NCBI GenBank assembly: GCA_023429365.1
Contig: JAEYVW010000338.1
Location: 1-19,091, forward strand
Length of the DNA: 19,091 nt
Source of the DNA: Bacteroidota bacterium
GTDB lineage: Bacteria > Bacteroidota > Bacteroidia > Chitinophagales > Chitinophagaceae
Reading direction: 5' to 3'
The notes under the pieces were generated by a model. It worked only from the letters and a program-made list of their open reading frames with translations, did no database searches and was not told the origin of the DNA. The translations under genes were made by a program, and so were the position numbers. Position 1 is the first letter of the stretch. Each line of letters starts with the position of its first letter. This document shows positions 7,516 to 15,490 of this stretch, in pieces.

Positions 7516-10500
7516 CTGAAAACGAGAATTAATAAACCCGCCGGCAAGTCAATTCTTGTCTTCCTGCTTGTAATATTTGGGGCCACTTCTGTTTTTGGGC
7601 AGGCGCCCAATGCGAACTTTAGCGCCAATACCCGCTCGGGTTGTGTGCCGCTTACGGTCAGGTTTTCCGACCTTTCTACTGGCAATCCCACCGACTGGAA
7701 CTGGGAGTTCAGCAATGGTACTTTGTCAAGTGTAGAAGATCCCACAGTGACATTTAGTGCACCGGGTGTTTATTCCGTTAAACTGGTGGTGAGAAATGCG
7801 GATGGCATTGATCAGATTGAAAGAATTGATTATATCACCGTCTATCCTTCTCCCATTGCTAATTTTAGCGCCAATATCACCCTGGGTTGCGTTCCTGTAA
7901 AGGTCGACTTTACAGATCGCTCCACCTCATCTGAAGGTAATATCACCAGTTGGGAATGGGATTTTGGGGACGGCGGTACATCCACCCAGCAAAACCCTTC
8001 GCATACTTATACCAATACCGGTTTTTATACGGTGACCCTGGTGGTAACCAGCAGCAATGGTTGTAAGAGAACCATCTCCCGCGGCCGGTTTATACGTGTT
8101 GTAGATGGGGTATCTACCGATTTCAACTTTACACTGGGCCGATCCTGTACCGCGCCTGTTACCGTTAACTTCCGGAACCAGTCATCGGGACCGGGTAATA
8201 TTAGTTATAGCTGGACTTTTGGAAACGGTCAAACATCCACCGATCGCAATCCGACGGTTACCTATAACGCCGCAAATACTTACAATGTCAGGCTGAATGC
8301 CCAAAGTGATTTTGGTTGTAGCGGCACTATCACCAAACAGGTTACCATCACAGAAACACAAACAGATTTTACCGGTCCGGATTACGCCTGTATCGGTCAA
8401 CCGGCTAATTTCTTAAACGCGTCTTCCCAAGCGCCCGACGCTTCATTCTGGAATTTTGATGACGGAACCACCTCCGCGCAGACCAACCCGGTTAAAACAT
8501 TTTTGACGCCAGGTACCTACAATGTGAAAATGATCAATTTCTTTTCAAATTGTACCGACTCCGTTACTAAAACGGTGATCGTCCAGGACAAACCTGCGGT
8601 GGATTTCAGTGTAGATGATAGCACTTCCTGTTCGGCGCCATTTAATGTGCAGTTTACGGACCTAACACCCGGCGGTGCAACCTGGCTTTGGGATTTTGGC
8701 GACGGTACTACTTCAACGCTTCAGAACCCGCAACATCAGTACACTGATACTGGTCAGCATACCGTAACGCTGACTGTAACAACAGCTGCGGGATGCCAGA
8801 GCACGATCACTAAGCCTGCTTTAATAAAAATACAGGAAACAACAGTAGAGCTGACGGGCGCCCGTGGCGGTTGCGTGCCATTCTCTTATATACCTCAGGC
8901 TACTATCACTACTCTTGATTCCATAGCTTCTTATCTCTGGGATTTTGGAGACGGGACCACGTCAACTCAAAAAGATCCGCCGCCGCATCTTTACAATGCC
9001 ACCGGGAAATATGATCTCTCACTAACCGTTACCACCGTGAGCGGTTGTGTGATCAATGTATCGATACCCGAAGGGATACTGGTAGGAACGCCTCCTACCG
9101 TCAGTTTCACCGCCACACCTATGGACCAGTGCGCCAGTGAGACTTTCAGGTTTAACGGACAGGCTGTAACCACGCCAGGCGCCGACGTAACCTGGCACTG
9201 GGATTTTGGCGACGGAACTTCGAACCTGCAAAATCCATCGCACATATTCAGGATATTTGGAAATATCGATGTCACGCTGACGGTTTCAAACAACGGTTGT
9301 ATCAATAGCTTTACACAAACCATACATGTTAAACCGCCGGTTGCTGAATTCATTCCAACGATCAATTGTACAAACCGGTCAGTAACGTTCAGAAATACGA
9401 GTAAAGTTGACAATTCACTCACGCCACTTACTTACCTGTGGAGAATGGGTGATCCTGCCAATACAGAATTCACAACATTTGAACCCGGCGCGCCATTTAG
9501 TTACCCGGCACCCGGCACGTATGATGTTACACTGATCGTGGTCAATGGTGAGTGCGCCGATACGACGACCCGGGAAGTGTTGATCATTCCGCCACAGACG
9601 GCTGATTTTACCATTGATAAAAACCCGGTTTGTAAGGGTGAATCTTTTAAACTGGAGGCCATCGGCAGTGATCCAAACGTTATAAGAAGTTATACCTGGA
9701 CCGTTGGTGGAACTGTATTGCCAGCCAGTACAAGGAGCGTCACACACACGATTGCAAATACCGGCACTTACGATGTGCAATTAAGAATACTTGACCTTAA
9801 TAATTGTACGAGTACTAAAAATGTGGCGGACTATATCACCATAACAGGACCAGACGCAAGGTTTGAATCTGCCACAACGGGAGGTTGTCAAAACAAAACC
9901 GTTATATTCAACGACCTGTCGACTCCAAATACAGCCAGTATCGTAAGCTGGGAATGGAATTTTGGAGATGGCACCAAAGAAACATTCACGGCACCGCCGT
10001 TCACACACACCTATACCAGATCAGGACGCTTTAATGTATCCCTGAAAATAACTGACGCAGCGGGTTGCACCGACAACTTTAATCTGCCAACAGATCTGTT
10101 GGTAACAAATCCCATCGTGGGTTTCCGTGCCGACACGTTCTATTGCCCGGGTGCTCCGCTTCCTTTTGTCGATACTTCATCGGGTGCAGGACTTTCCTAT
10201 TTCTGGCAATTCGGAGATGGAGGCACTTCTACATCACAACATCCTGACCATAGCTACCCGATGGGTGATTCGACATATACCGTTAAATTAAAGATCCGTG
10301 ATATTTCTGGTTGCGAAGATTCTGTGACCAAAGTGGACTATATCAAAATCAGGAGTCCAAAAGCTGCTTTCGCCATCCAAGACACCACTACGATTTGTCC
10401 GCCACTCAGAACAGGCTTTACATTCCAGGGCGCCGATTACCAGTCGTTTTATTGGGAATTTGGTGATGGCGGGGGAACGACGCTACAAAACCCGAATTAT

Positions 10501-11886
10501 TTCTATAGTGATTACGGGCGCTTCATACCGAAACTATATCTGGTAGGCCCCGGCGGATGTATGGACTCGGCACAGGCTTCCGTGTCGATATATGACCCGC
10601 AGGCTTCAGCCAGTATTTCCTACGGTCCGGTAACAACGGCATGTAACTCGCTGAACGTGGACTTTGAGATCACGGTGCCACCTGCGTTTAAATTCAATTT
10701 GTTCTTTGGGGATGGATCGATTGACTCGAGCCAGCAGACAACCCTTAGCCATTTCTATTCACGGCCAAGCTTCAATACACCGCGCCTGGTGATCTACGAT
10801 ACTATTTCCGGTTGCGAAGTTGCCATCAATGGTGGTACGAGAATAAATGTGCTCGGTGCGATCCCATTATTTGGTAAGGATAAAAAAGAATTCTGTGACC
10901 AGGGTGTTGTAACGTTCAGGAACTTTACAACGAAGAATGAACCTATCATCAATACCGTCTGGACTTTTGGGGATGGAGGAACTTCCAACGCGGAAAATCC
11001 GACGCATAACTATACCCAGCCGGGCCTCTACCCCATAAAGCTGGAGGTTACTACTCAAAATAATTGTACGAGCTCGTTTATGGATACGGTATTGGTGTAC
11101 AGGACACCTGCACCAACCATTGAGAGCCGTGATACGATTTGCCTTAACTCCGCTGAACTGTTCCAGGGCCTGCTGGCTGTACCAGATACGCTGACCAACT
11201 GGCAATGGAGTTTTGCAAATGGTCAGTCATCTAATGCTCAAAGCGGCAACGCTACCTATACTGCGCCTGGCAATTATACTGTAAGCTTAACAACAACCAA
11301 TAAGATCAATTGCTCGGCAACGACAACCAAGTCAATTCATGTTCCGCCTTTACCTACTGTAACACCGGTACAGAATCCCCTTACGATCCCGGTTGGAACA
11401 GGAACCAACCTGGCGATGACTTATACCGGCAATATTGTAACGTACAACTGGCTGCCTACTACAAGGCTTAATTGTACCAACTGTCCTACACCGTTTGCCA
11501 ACCCACAAAATACGACCACTTATAAAGTAGACGTTGAAGACCGATATGGTTGTGTCAATTCGGGTGAGATAACCGTGATCGTGGTTTGTGGAAAGGAAAA
11601 TGTAACTATCCCCAATACTTTCTCACCAAATGGTGACGGACGCAATGAAGTATTTTATCCAAAGGGCACTGGTCTGTTCAGGATAAAATCGATGCGTGTC
11701 TTTAACCGCTGGGGTGAAATTGTATTTGAGAAGAGTGAATTTACCGCCAATGATCCGTCAGCCGGATGGAATGGCACCTATAAAGGTAAACTTGCAAGTC
11801 CGGATACTTATATCTATACGATGGAAATACTTTGTGAGAACAACGCTATTATTCCGGTCAAAGGAAACGTGACACTATTAAGATAA
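7516..11886 (+). CDS. giant PKD-repeat protein with T9SS type B sorting domain (non-ATG start)
   Basis: The product is a secreted or surface protein of about 1456 residues if started at CTG 7516. A clear signal peptide (n-region with K/R at 2, 4, 7 and 11, hydrophobic 12-22, cleavage likely after FG28 before Q29) is followed by about fifteen PKD modules. Most carry a W-x-F-G-D-G core. A further beta domain spans about 1280-1360 with cysteines 1320, 1323, 1346 and 1358. The C terminus (from about 1362) has IPNTFSPNGDG, RVFNRWGEIVFE and GWNGTYKG, the gliding-motility-type (type B) T9SS sorting domain. The frame is closed by TAA at 7501. Between there and the first modules there is no in-frame ATG or TTG, and the only GTG (7645) would delete the signal peptide. 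PKD arrays serve as stalks or adhesins, and PorP/SprF follows 7 bp later. Export by T9SS is firmly supported. The ligand is unknown. Confidence 0.9.
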   Translation: MKTRINKPAGKSILVFLLVIFGATSVFGQAPNANFSANTRSGCVPLTVRFSDLSTGNPTDWNWEFSNGTLSSVEDPTVTFSAPGVYSVKLVVRNADGIDQIERIDYITVYPSPIANFSANITLGCVPVKVDFTDRSTSSEGNITSWEWDFGDGGTSTQQNPSHTYTNTGFYTVTLVVTSSNGCKRTISRGRFIRVVDGVSTDFNFTLGRSCTAPVTVNFRNQSSGPGNISYSWTFGNGQTSTDRNPTVTYNAANTYNVRLNAQSDFGCSGTITKQVTITETQTDFTGPDYACIGQPANFLNASSQAPDASFWNFDDGTTSAQTNPVKTFLTPGTYNVKMINFFSNCTDSVTKTVIVQDKPAVDFSVDDSTSCSAPFNVQFTDLTPGGATWLWDFGDGTTSTLQNPQHQYTDTGQHTVTLTVTTAAGCQSTITKPALIKIQETTVELTGARGGCVPFSYIPQATITTLDSIASYLWDFGDGTTSTQKDPPPHLYNATGKYDLSLTVTTVSGCVINVSIPEGILVGTPPTVSFTATPMDQCASETFRFNGQAVTTPGADVTWHWDFGDGTSNLQNPSHIFRIFGNIDVTLTVSNNGCINSFTQTIHVKPPVAEFIPTINCTNRSVTFRNTSKVDNSLTPLTYLWRMGDPANTEFTTFEPGAPFSYPAPGTYDVTLIVVNGECADTTTREVLIIPPQTADFTIDKNPVCKGESFKLEAIGSDPNVIRSYTWTVGGTVLPASTRSVTHTIANTGTYDVQLRILDLNNCTSTKNVADYITITGPDARFESATTGGCQNKTVIFNDLSTPNTASIVSWEWNFGDGTKETFTAPPFTHTYTRSGRFNVSLKITDAAGCTDNFNLPTDLLVTNPIVGFRADTFYCPGAPLPFVDTSSGAGLSYFWQFGDGGTSTSQHPDHSYPMGDSTYTVKLKIRDISGCEDSVTKVDYIKIRSPKAAFAIQDTTTICPPLRTGFTFQGADYQSFYWEFGDGGGTTLQNPNYFYSDYGRFIPKLYLVGPGGCMDSAQASVSIYDPQASASISYGPVTTACNSLNVDFEITVPPAFKFNLFFGDGSIDSSQQTTLSHFYSRPSFNTPRLVIYDTISGCEVAINGGTRINVLGAIPLFGKDKKEFCDQGVVTFRNFTTKNEPIINTVWTFGDGGTSNAENPTHNYTQPGLYPIKLEVTTQNNCTSSFMDTVLVYRTPAPTIESRDTICLNSAELFQGLLAVPDTLTNWQWSFANGQSSNAQSGNATYTAPGNYTVSLTTTNKINCSATTTKSIHVPPLPTVTPVQNPLTIPVGTGTNLAMTYTGNIVTYNWLPTTRLNCTNCPTPFANPQNTTTYKVDVEDRYGCVNSGEITVIVVCGKENVTIPNTFSPNGDGRNEVFYPKGTGLFRIKSMRVFNRWGEIVFEKSEFTANDPSAGWNGTYKGKLASPDTYIYTMEILCENNAIIPVKGNVTLLR
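7606..11340 (+). repeat. array of about 15 PKD modules, each with one cysteine pair
   Basis: The tandem units are about 80-88 codons long. Counting from CTG 7516, module 1 has one cysteine (43). Modules 2-15 have exactly two each: 125/183, 211/268, 292/346, 372/427, 453/511, 539/595, 618/680, 706/764, 791/851, 877/933, 961/1015, 1043/1100, 1127/1184 and 1209/1266. The within-module spacing is 54-62 residues. Modules 8 and 9 have a degenerate core (MGDP and VGGT in place of FGDG) but keep the cysteines. DNA-level similarity between units is patchy, so the array is old. Confidence 0.82.
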
Positions 11887-11893
11887 CGAGGAA

Positions 11894-12901
11894 ATGAAAA
11901 AAGTACGAAACCAATTAAAGCTGCCGCTGCTGTTGCTGGCCATAAATCTCCCCGGATTTTTATTGGCACAGGATATTCATTTCTCGCAGTTTTTTGAAAC
12001 CCCGCTATTAAGAAATCCTTCGCTCGCGGGTATCTTCACAGGTGACTATCGCGTGCAGATGGTGTATCGCGATCAGTGGGGCAGTGTAACGGATGGATAC
12101 AGGACCGGCTCACTCAACGGAGAATATAAACTACCTATTGGAAAAGCTGATGACTTTCTCACGCTCGGTGGGCAGATCCTCTTCGACAGGGCAGGCACCG
12201 CCGCGTTGACACAAACCAGTTTTTTACCGGTGATTAATTATCATAAATCACTCAGTACGGAACGCAACCGCTATCTTTCGGTAGGCTTTATGGGAGGTGT
12301 GGTGAACAGGAGTATTGACCGTTCTAAAATGATTACTGATGATCCAAATGGTGAGCCCACTGCTATTCCCAGTTATACATATATGGATGGCAGTGTCGGT
12401 CTCAGTTATAATTCCGACCTTAATGCAAACCCCGATAATAATTATTACCTGGGCGTCGCGTATCATCATTTTACAAAGCCAAAGAATTCTTTCTTCCGCG
12501 ATCCTTCCATCAAATTAAATCCAAAATGGACCGCATCTGCAGGTTTTCGATTTAGTGTAGCCGAGTTTGCCTATGTGTCTTTACTGGGTGACTATTCCAT
12601 GCAGGAAAAATACCAGGAGACGATCGTCGGTGCATTGTATGGCCTGAAGATCGGACCCGAAGTTGAAAATCCGAAATACACCATCCACGCAGGTGCATTT
12701 ATCAGGTGGTCCGATGCAATCATTCCCGTTGTCAAACTTGATTATTCCGGTTTCTCATTTGCTTTTAGTTATGATGCCAATATCTCTAAATTGAAGCCCT
12801 ATAGTTATGGCCGCGGTGGTTATGAATTGTCAGTATCCTACATCGGTTTTACCAATCGCGACAATTCGAGCCTGAACGCCGTTCGTTGCCCGAGATTCTA
12901 G
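11894..12901 (+). CDS. PorP/SprF family type IX secretion system membrane protein
   Basis: The 335-residue protein starts with a signal peptide (MKKVRNQLK, a leucine-rich core, cleavage after LLA25 before Q26). The family opening QDIHFSQFFETPLLRNPSLAG follows at once, then YRDQWGSV. The rest alternates short beta strands ending in aromatic residues, as in an outer-membrane beta barrel. PorP/SprF proteins partner type B T9SS cargos at the outer membrane; SprF of Flavobacterium is needed for secretion of the adhesin SprB. The ATG is only 7 bp after the stop of the PKD-repeat gene, a standard operon pair. A GAGGA stretch just before the start looks like a Shine-Dalgarno site but is too close to be convincing. 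The family call is firm and the specific partner is inferred from position. Confidence 0.92.
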   Translation: MKKVRNQLKLPLLLLAINLPGFLLAQDIHFSQFFETPLLRNPSLAGIFTGDYRVQMVYRDQWGSVTDGYRTGSLNGEYKLPIGKADDFLTLGGQILFDRAGTAALTQTSFLPVINYHKSLSTERNRYLSVGFMGGVVNRSIDRSKMITDDPNGEPTAIPSYTYMDGSVGLSYNSDLNANPDNNYYLGVAYHHFTKPKNSFFRDPSIKLNPKWTASAGFRFSVAEFAYVSLLGDYSMQEKYQETIVGALYGLKIGPEVENPKYTIHAGAFIRWSDAIIPVVKLDYSGFSFAFSYDANISKLKPYSYGRGGYELSVSYIGFTNRDNSSLNAVRCPRF

Positions 12902-12968
12902 ACCCGTTTCCAAGTATCCCCGGTACATTAAAAATCCGTTAAAAAATTGCTCCCCTACTGTTAATCAA

Positions 12969-13394
12969 ATGGTTATCAATACCGTTTATTTTCTGGGGAT
13001 TTTACGTTGCACAATTAAGAAAAAGGGTATATTATTGAGAAATAAAAGTAATTTTGTTTCGTTGAAAAGACTTCTACTCATACTACTTGTTTTGGTTTCC
13101 GTTTTGCATGTGTCCGCTCAGGATACACGCAACCCGGCACCGCCTGCCAAGAAGATCAGTTTTTATCCCAACCCTGCTACTTCATTTATCACATTTGACT
13201 TGCAGGACAACTTTCAACAAGGTCTTATTCTGACTGTATTCAATTTTATGGGTAAGAAGATGTCGGAAACCCAGGCTGTCAATGCGAGGACTGTTCTCTC
13301 CCTGACCGACTTTAGTCGTGGCACTTATATTTATCACCTGGTTGATCGTGGTGGTAAAGTGATTGACACCGGAAAATTCCAGGTAGCCAAGTAA
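12969..13394 (+). CDS. small secreted protein consisting mainly of a T9SS type A sorting domain
   Basis: From the ATG the product has 141 residues. A strong hydrophobic signal core (LLLILLVLVSVLHVSA, 35-50) ends before Q51. After about ten linker residues comes KISFYPNPATSFITF, a central FNFMGKKM strand, then LTDFSRGTYIYHLVD and GKFQVAK at the very end. This is the whole type A (Por secretion tail) domain, so there is almost no passenger. The ATG at 12969 gives an unusually long 50-residue leader. In-frame TTG codons at 13035 and 13062 give ordinary signal peptides of 28 and 19 residues. A TAATTTTG box (13049-13056) also lies inside the long version. The gene is 67 bp after PorP/SprF and converges on the methyltransferase gene. 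The domain is clear but the role unknown. Confidence 0.8.
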   Translation: MVINTVYFLGILRCTIKKKGILLRNKSNFVSLKRLLLILLVLVSVLHVSAQDTRNPAPPAKKISFYPNPATSFITFDLQDNFQQGLILTVFNFMGKKMSETQAVNARTVLSLTDFSRGTYIYHLVDRGGKVIDTGKFQVAK

Positions 13395-13421
13395 TCTCTA
13401 TTTTTTATTTCAAACATATTC

Positions 13422-14594
13422 TCAAAGCACCTGCACGATCAGGAACTTGAGGTATTGTGTATTGTCCATGCCCCTGATAATTGGGTGATCTGATGCCTGT
13501 GCCTGGAATGTAACCTGTCTCAACTTTCTTCTTGCGTCTTTAGCAGCCATATCAATGATCTGCATGAAAAGATCGGGATCAACAAGGTTGGTGCAGGAGG
13601 AAGTAACAAGGAACCCTCCCGGCCGAACCAGTTTCATCCCACGAAGGTTGATCTCTTTGTATCCTGTAATTGCTTTTTGAATCGTTTCCCTGCTTTTCGT
13701 AAACGCAGGTGGGTCCAGCATCACTACATCATATTGCCGGCCCTCTTTCGACCATTGCTTCAACGCGTCGAAAGCATTGACAGTTTCAAAACGACATATC
13801 TTTCCCAGGCCATTCAAAGCTGCGTTGCGTGTAGCCTGTTGCACCGCGTTCTCAGAAATATCAAGTCCCAGCACGGATTTGGCGCCATAATGCGCCGCAT
13901 GAATTTCAAAAGTACCGGTATAGGTAAAGGCGCCTAGAACTTCAGCATCTTTCACTATATGCTGAATAGCCCTTCGATTGTCGCGTTGATCAAGAAAATA
14001 TCCTGTTTTCTGACCGTTGGCGATGTCAACATGAAACTTCAGGCCATTTTCGTTGATAACAATATTGGTGTCGAAAGGAGCCGAGAGAAAACCCTTTTGC
14101 TGGGGCAGCCCTTCCAGTTCACGAACAGGCACATCGTTGCGTTCATAAATTCCCTTTGGATTAAAAATTTGCTCCAACGCTTTAACGATCGCGGGCTTCC
14201 AGGTATCTATACCCAGTGCGAGGGTTTGAATAACGAAGTAATCGTTGAATTTATCAATGATTAGTTGCGGCAGGCCGTCCGCTTCACCAAATACAAGACG
14301 ACAGTTTTCGGTATAACCAATTTTTTTTCGGTAGTTCCAGCAATCCGTCAGCCGGTCGAGGAAAAATCGTTCATTGATTTCATCTGCTTTTTGCCGGGTC
14401 AGCAGGCGAACTAGTATCTGTGACTTTGGGTTGATATATCCTTTGCCCACAAATTTGCTTTCATGGGTCATGACTTCCACGGTTTCTCCGCCAGCGATTT
14501 CACCCTCTACTCTTTCCACTTCATTATTAAATATCCAGGGGTGTCCATTTGCAATACGCTGCGCGATTCTCTTCTTCAGGTAAACTTTTGCCAT
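13422..14594 (-). CDS. class I SAM-dependent rRNA methyltransferase, RlmI-like
   Basis: The 390-residue protein (from MAKVYLKK) has an N-terminal PUA-like RNA-binding part (HPWIFNNEV, then GKGYINPKSQILVRLL) and a linking EEHUB-type region with VFGEADGLPQLIID. The C-terminal Rossmann methyltransferase has motif I-like LGAFTYTGTFEIHAA near 220-235, acidic LGLDIS, motif IV DPPAF (294-298) and SSC (332-334). This is the layout of RlmI/YccW, which makes m5C1962 in 23S rRNA. Bacteroidota homologues may modify another position. The frame extends upstream to an ATG at 14645, but homologues start at MAKVYLKK, so I used 14594; the ATG at 14597 is also possible. It converges on the small T9SS gene without a visible hairpin. 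Confidence 0.9.
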   Translation of the reverse strand: MAKVYLKKRIAQRIANGHPWIFNNEVERVEGEIAGGETVEVMTHESKFVGKGYINPKSQILVRLLTRQKADEINERFFLDRLTDCWNYRKKIGYTENCRLVFGEADGLPQLIIDKFNDYFVIQTLALGIDTWKPAIVKALEQIFNPKGIYERNDVPVRELEGLPQQKGFLSAPFDTNIVINENGLKFHVDIANGQKTGYFLDQRDNRRAIQHIVKDAEVLGAFTYTGTFEIHAAHYGAKSVLGLDISENAVQQATRNAALNGLGKICRFETVNAFDALKQWSKEGRQYDVVMLDPPAFTKSRETIQKAITGYKEINLRGMKLVRPGGFLVTSSCTNLVDPDLFMQIIDMAAKDARRKLRQVTFQAQASDHPIIRGMDNTQYLKFLIVQVL

Positions 14595-14797
14595 CATATA
14601 AATGTTGCAAGGTAAATGAAACCGGGAATTAGTTTTAAACGGCATTGACCTTCAGCGGTGCTGAAACCTGACGGCAGGAGATCTTTAACTGGTACTTTAC
14701 CATTGGTTTCAATCCAAAAAAGGCAAATCCTGTGTATACTGTCACCTTCTTTTGGGGAAACAGGCCTTATTAAGCCATTTTGTCCCGAAGGAATGCC

Positions 14798-14827
14798 TTG
14801 GCAGTATTATTGACAACCTTACTTTTG
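14798..14827 (+). promoter_or_regulatory. promoter of grpE-dnaJ
   Basis: TTG (14798-14800), exactly 19 bp, then TACTTTTG (14820-14827), a full match to TAnnTTTG. The start of transcription is expected near 14831-14834, about 12-15 bp before the grpE ATG. No CIRCE inverted repeat is visible around it. Confidence 0.72.
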
Positions 14828-14845
14828 CAATCAATTTGTACAGAA

Positions 14846-15412
14846 ATGACAGAAAAAGAATTGAAAGAGAAAAAGCCCGAAAAAACTGATAACAGTTTGG
14901 ATATCAATTCAGATGAATCATTAAGCGGATCTACCCACCTGAATGAGCCCGTGGAAGAAGAATCGGCCTTTGAAAAAGCGACCGAAGAGCTTAAGGAAGC
15001 CCGCGATAAATACCTTCGCCTGGCTGCCGAATTTGACAATTTCAAGAGAAGAAATGCCAGGGAGAAGATCGAACTCATTCAGACCGCCGGCAGGGACGTG
15101 ATTTACGACCTGCTTGAGGTGCTTGATGATTTTGAACGTGCTGAGAAACTTTTCGAAACAGATGAAGATATTGATAATGTGAAAAAAGGCGCCATCCTGA
15201 TCCTAAATAAATTGAAACATGTGCTCCAGCAAAAAGGATTGAAACCGATGGAATCCATCGGTACGGATTTCAACGCCGATCTTCACGAAGCTATCACGGA
15301 AATTCCTGCACCAAAACCCGAACTGCAGGGAAAAGTGATAGATGAGCTAACTAAAGGTTATTACCTCAATGATAAGATCATCCGGCATGCGAAGGTAGTG
15401 GTGGGTAAGTAA
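14846..15412 (+). CDS. grpE: nucleotide exchange factor GrpE
   Basis: GrpE releases ADP from DnaK and so drives the chaperone cycle. The 188-residue protein has an acidic, disordered N terminus (1-40) and a long dimerisation helix (about 41-100) with RDKYLRLAAEFDNFKRRN. The C-terminal beta domain contains NADLHEAI, then GKVIDELTKGYYLNDKIIRHAKVVV, the GrpE signature. The open frame continues upstream to a TTG at 14780, but a perfect promoter overlaps that part and the family normally begins with the acidic segment, so the ATG at 14846 is used. dnaJ follows after 78 bp without a recognisable promoter, so the two are probably co-transcribed. dnaK is not in the window. Confidence 0.95.
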   Translation: MTEKELKEKKPEKTDNSLDINSDESLSGSTHLNEPVEEESAFEKATEELKEARDKYLRLAAEFDNFKRRNAREKIELIQTAGRDVIYDLLEVLDDFERAEKLFETDEDIDNVKKGAILILNKLKHVLQQKGLKPMESIGTDFNADLHEAITEIPAPKPELQGKVIDELTKGYYLNDKIIRHAKVVVGK

Positions 15413-15490
15413 CGTATTGGCTCAACCGATGCTACAGGCGGCCTGAGGATATATGTGTTCTAACCTGTGGCAAAATGTTCATTAATATTT

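Noticed and set aside
7645..7647. GTG at 7645 as the start of the PKD-repeat protein
   Set aside because: It lies inside the first PKD module and removes an obvious in-frame signal peptide and a module cysteine. A secreted T9SS cargo needs the upstream part.
7500..11205. Several antisense or other-frame open frames across the PKD-repeat gene (for example 8991-9422 and 10867-11205 on the minus strand)
   Set aside because: They are mirror frames of a repetitive, codon-biased gene with no recognisable domains or promoters.
14646..14797. Heat-shock operator (CIRCE) upstream of grpE
   Set aside because: No TTAGCACTC / GAGTGCTAA inverted repeat is present in this gap.
14780..14845. TTG start extending GrpE by 22 hydrophobic residues, suggesting an exported GrpE
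   Set aside because: A perfect promoter overlaps this stretch (14798-14827), and GrpE is a cytoplasmic protein that begins with an acidic segment.
15467..15490. GTG start extending DnaJ by eight residues
   Set aside because: The family begins at [11 protein letters not shown], which has its own ATG at 15491.
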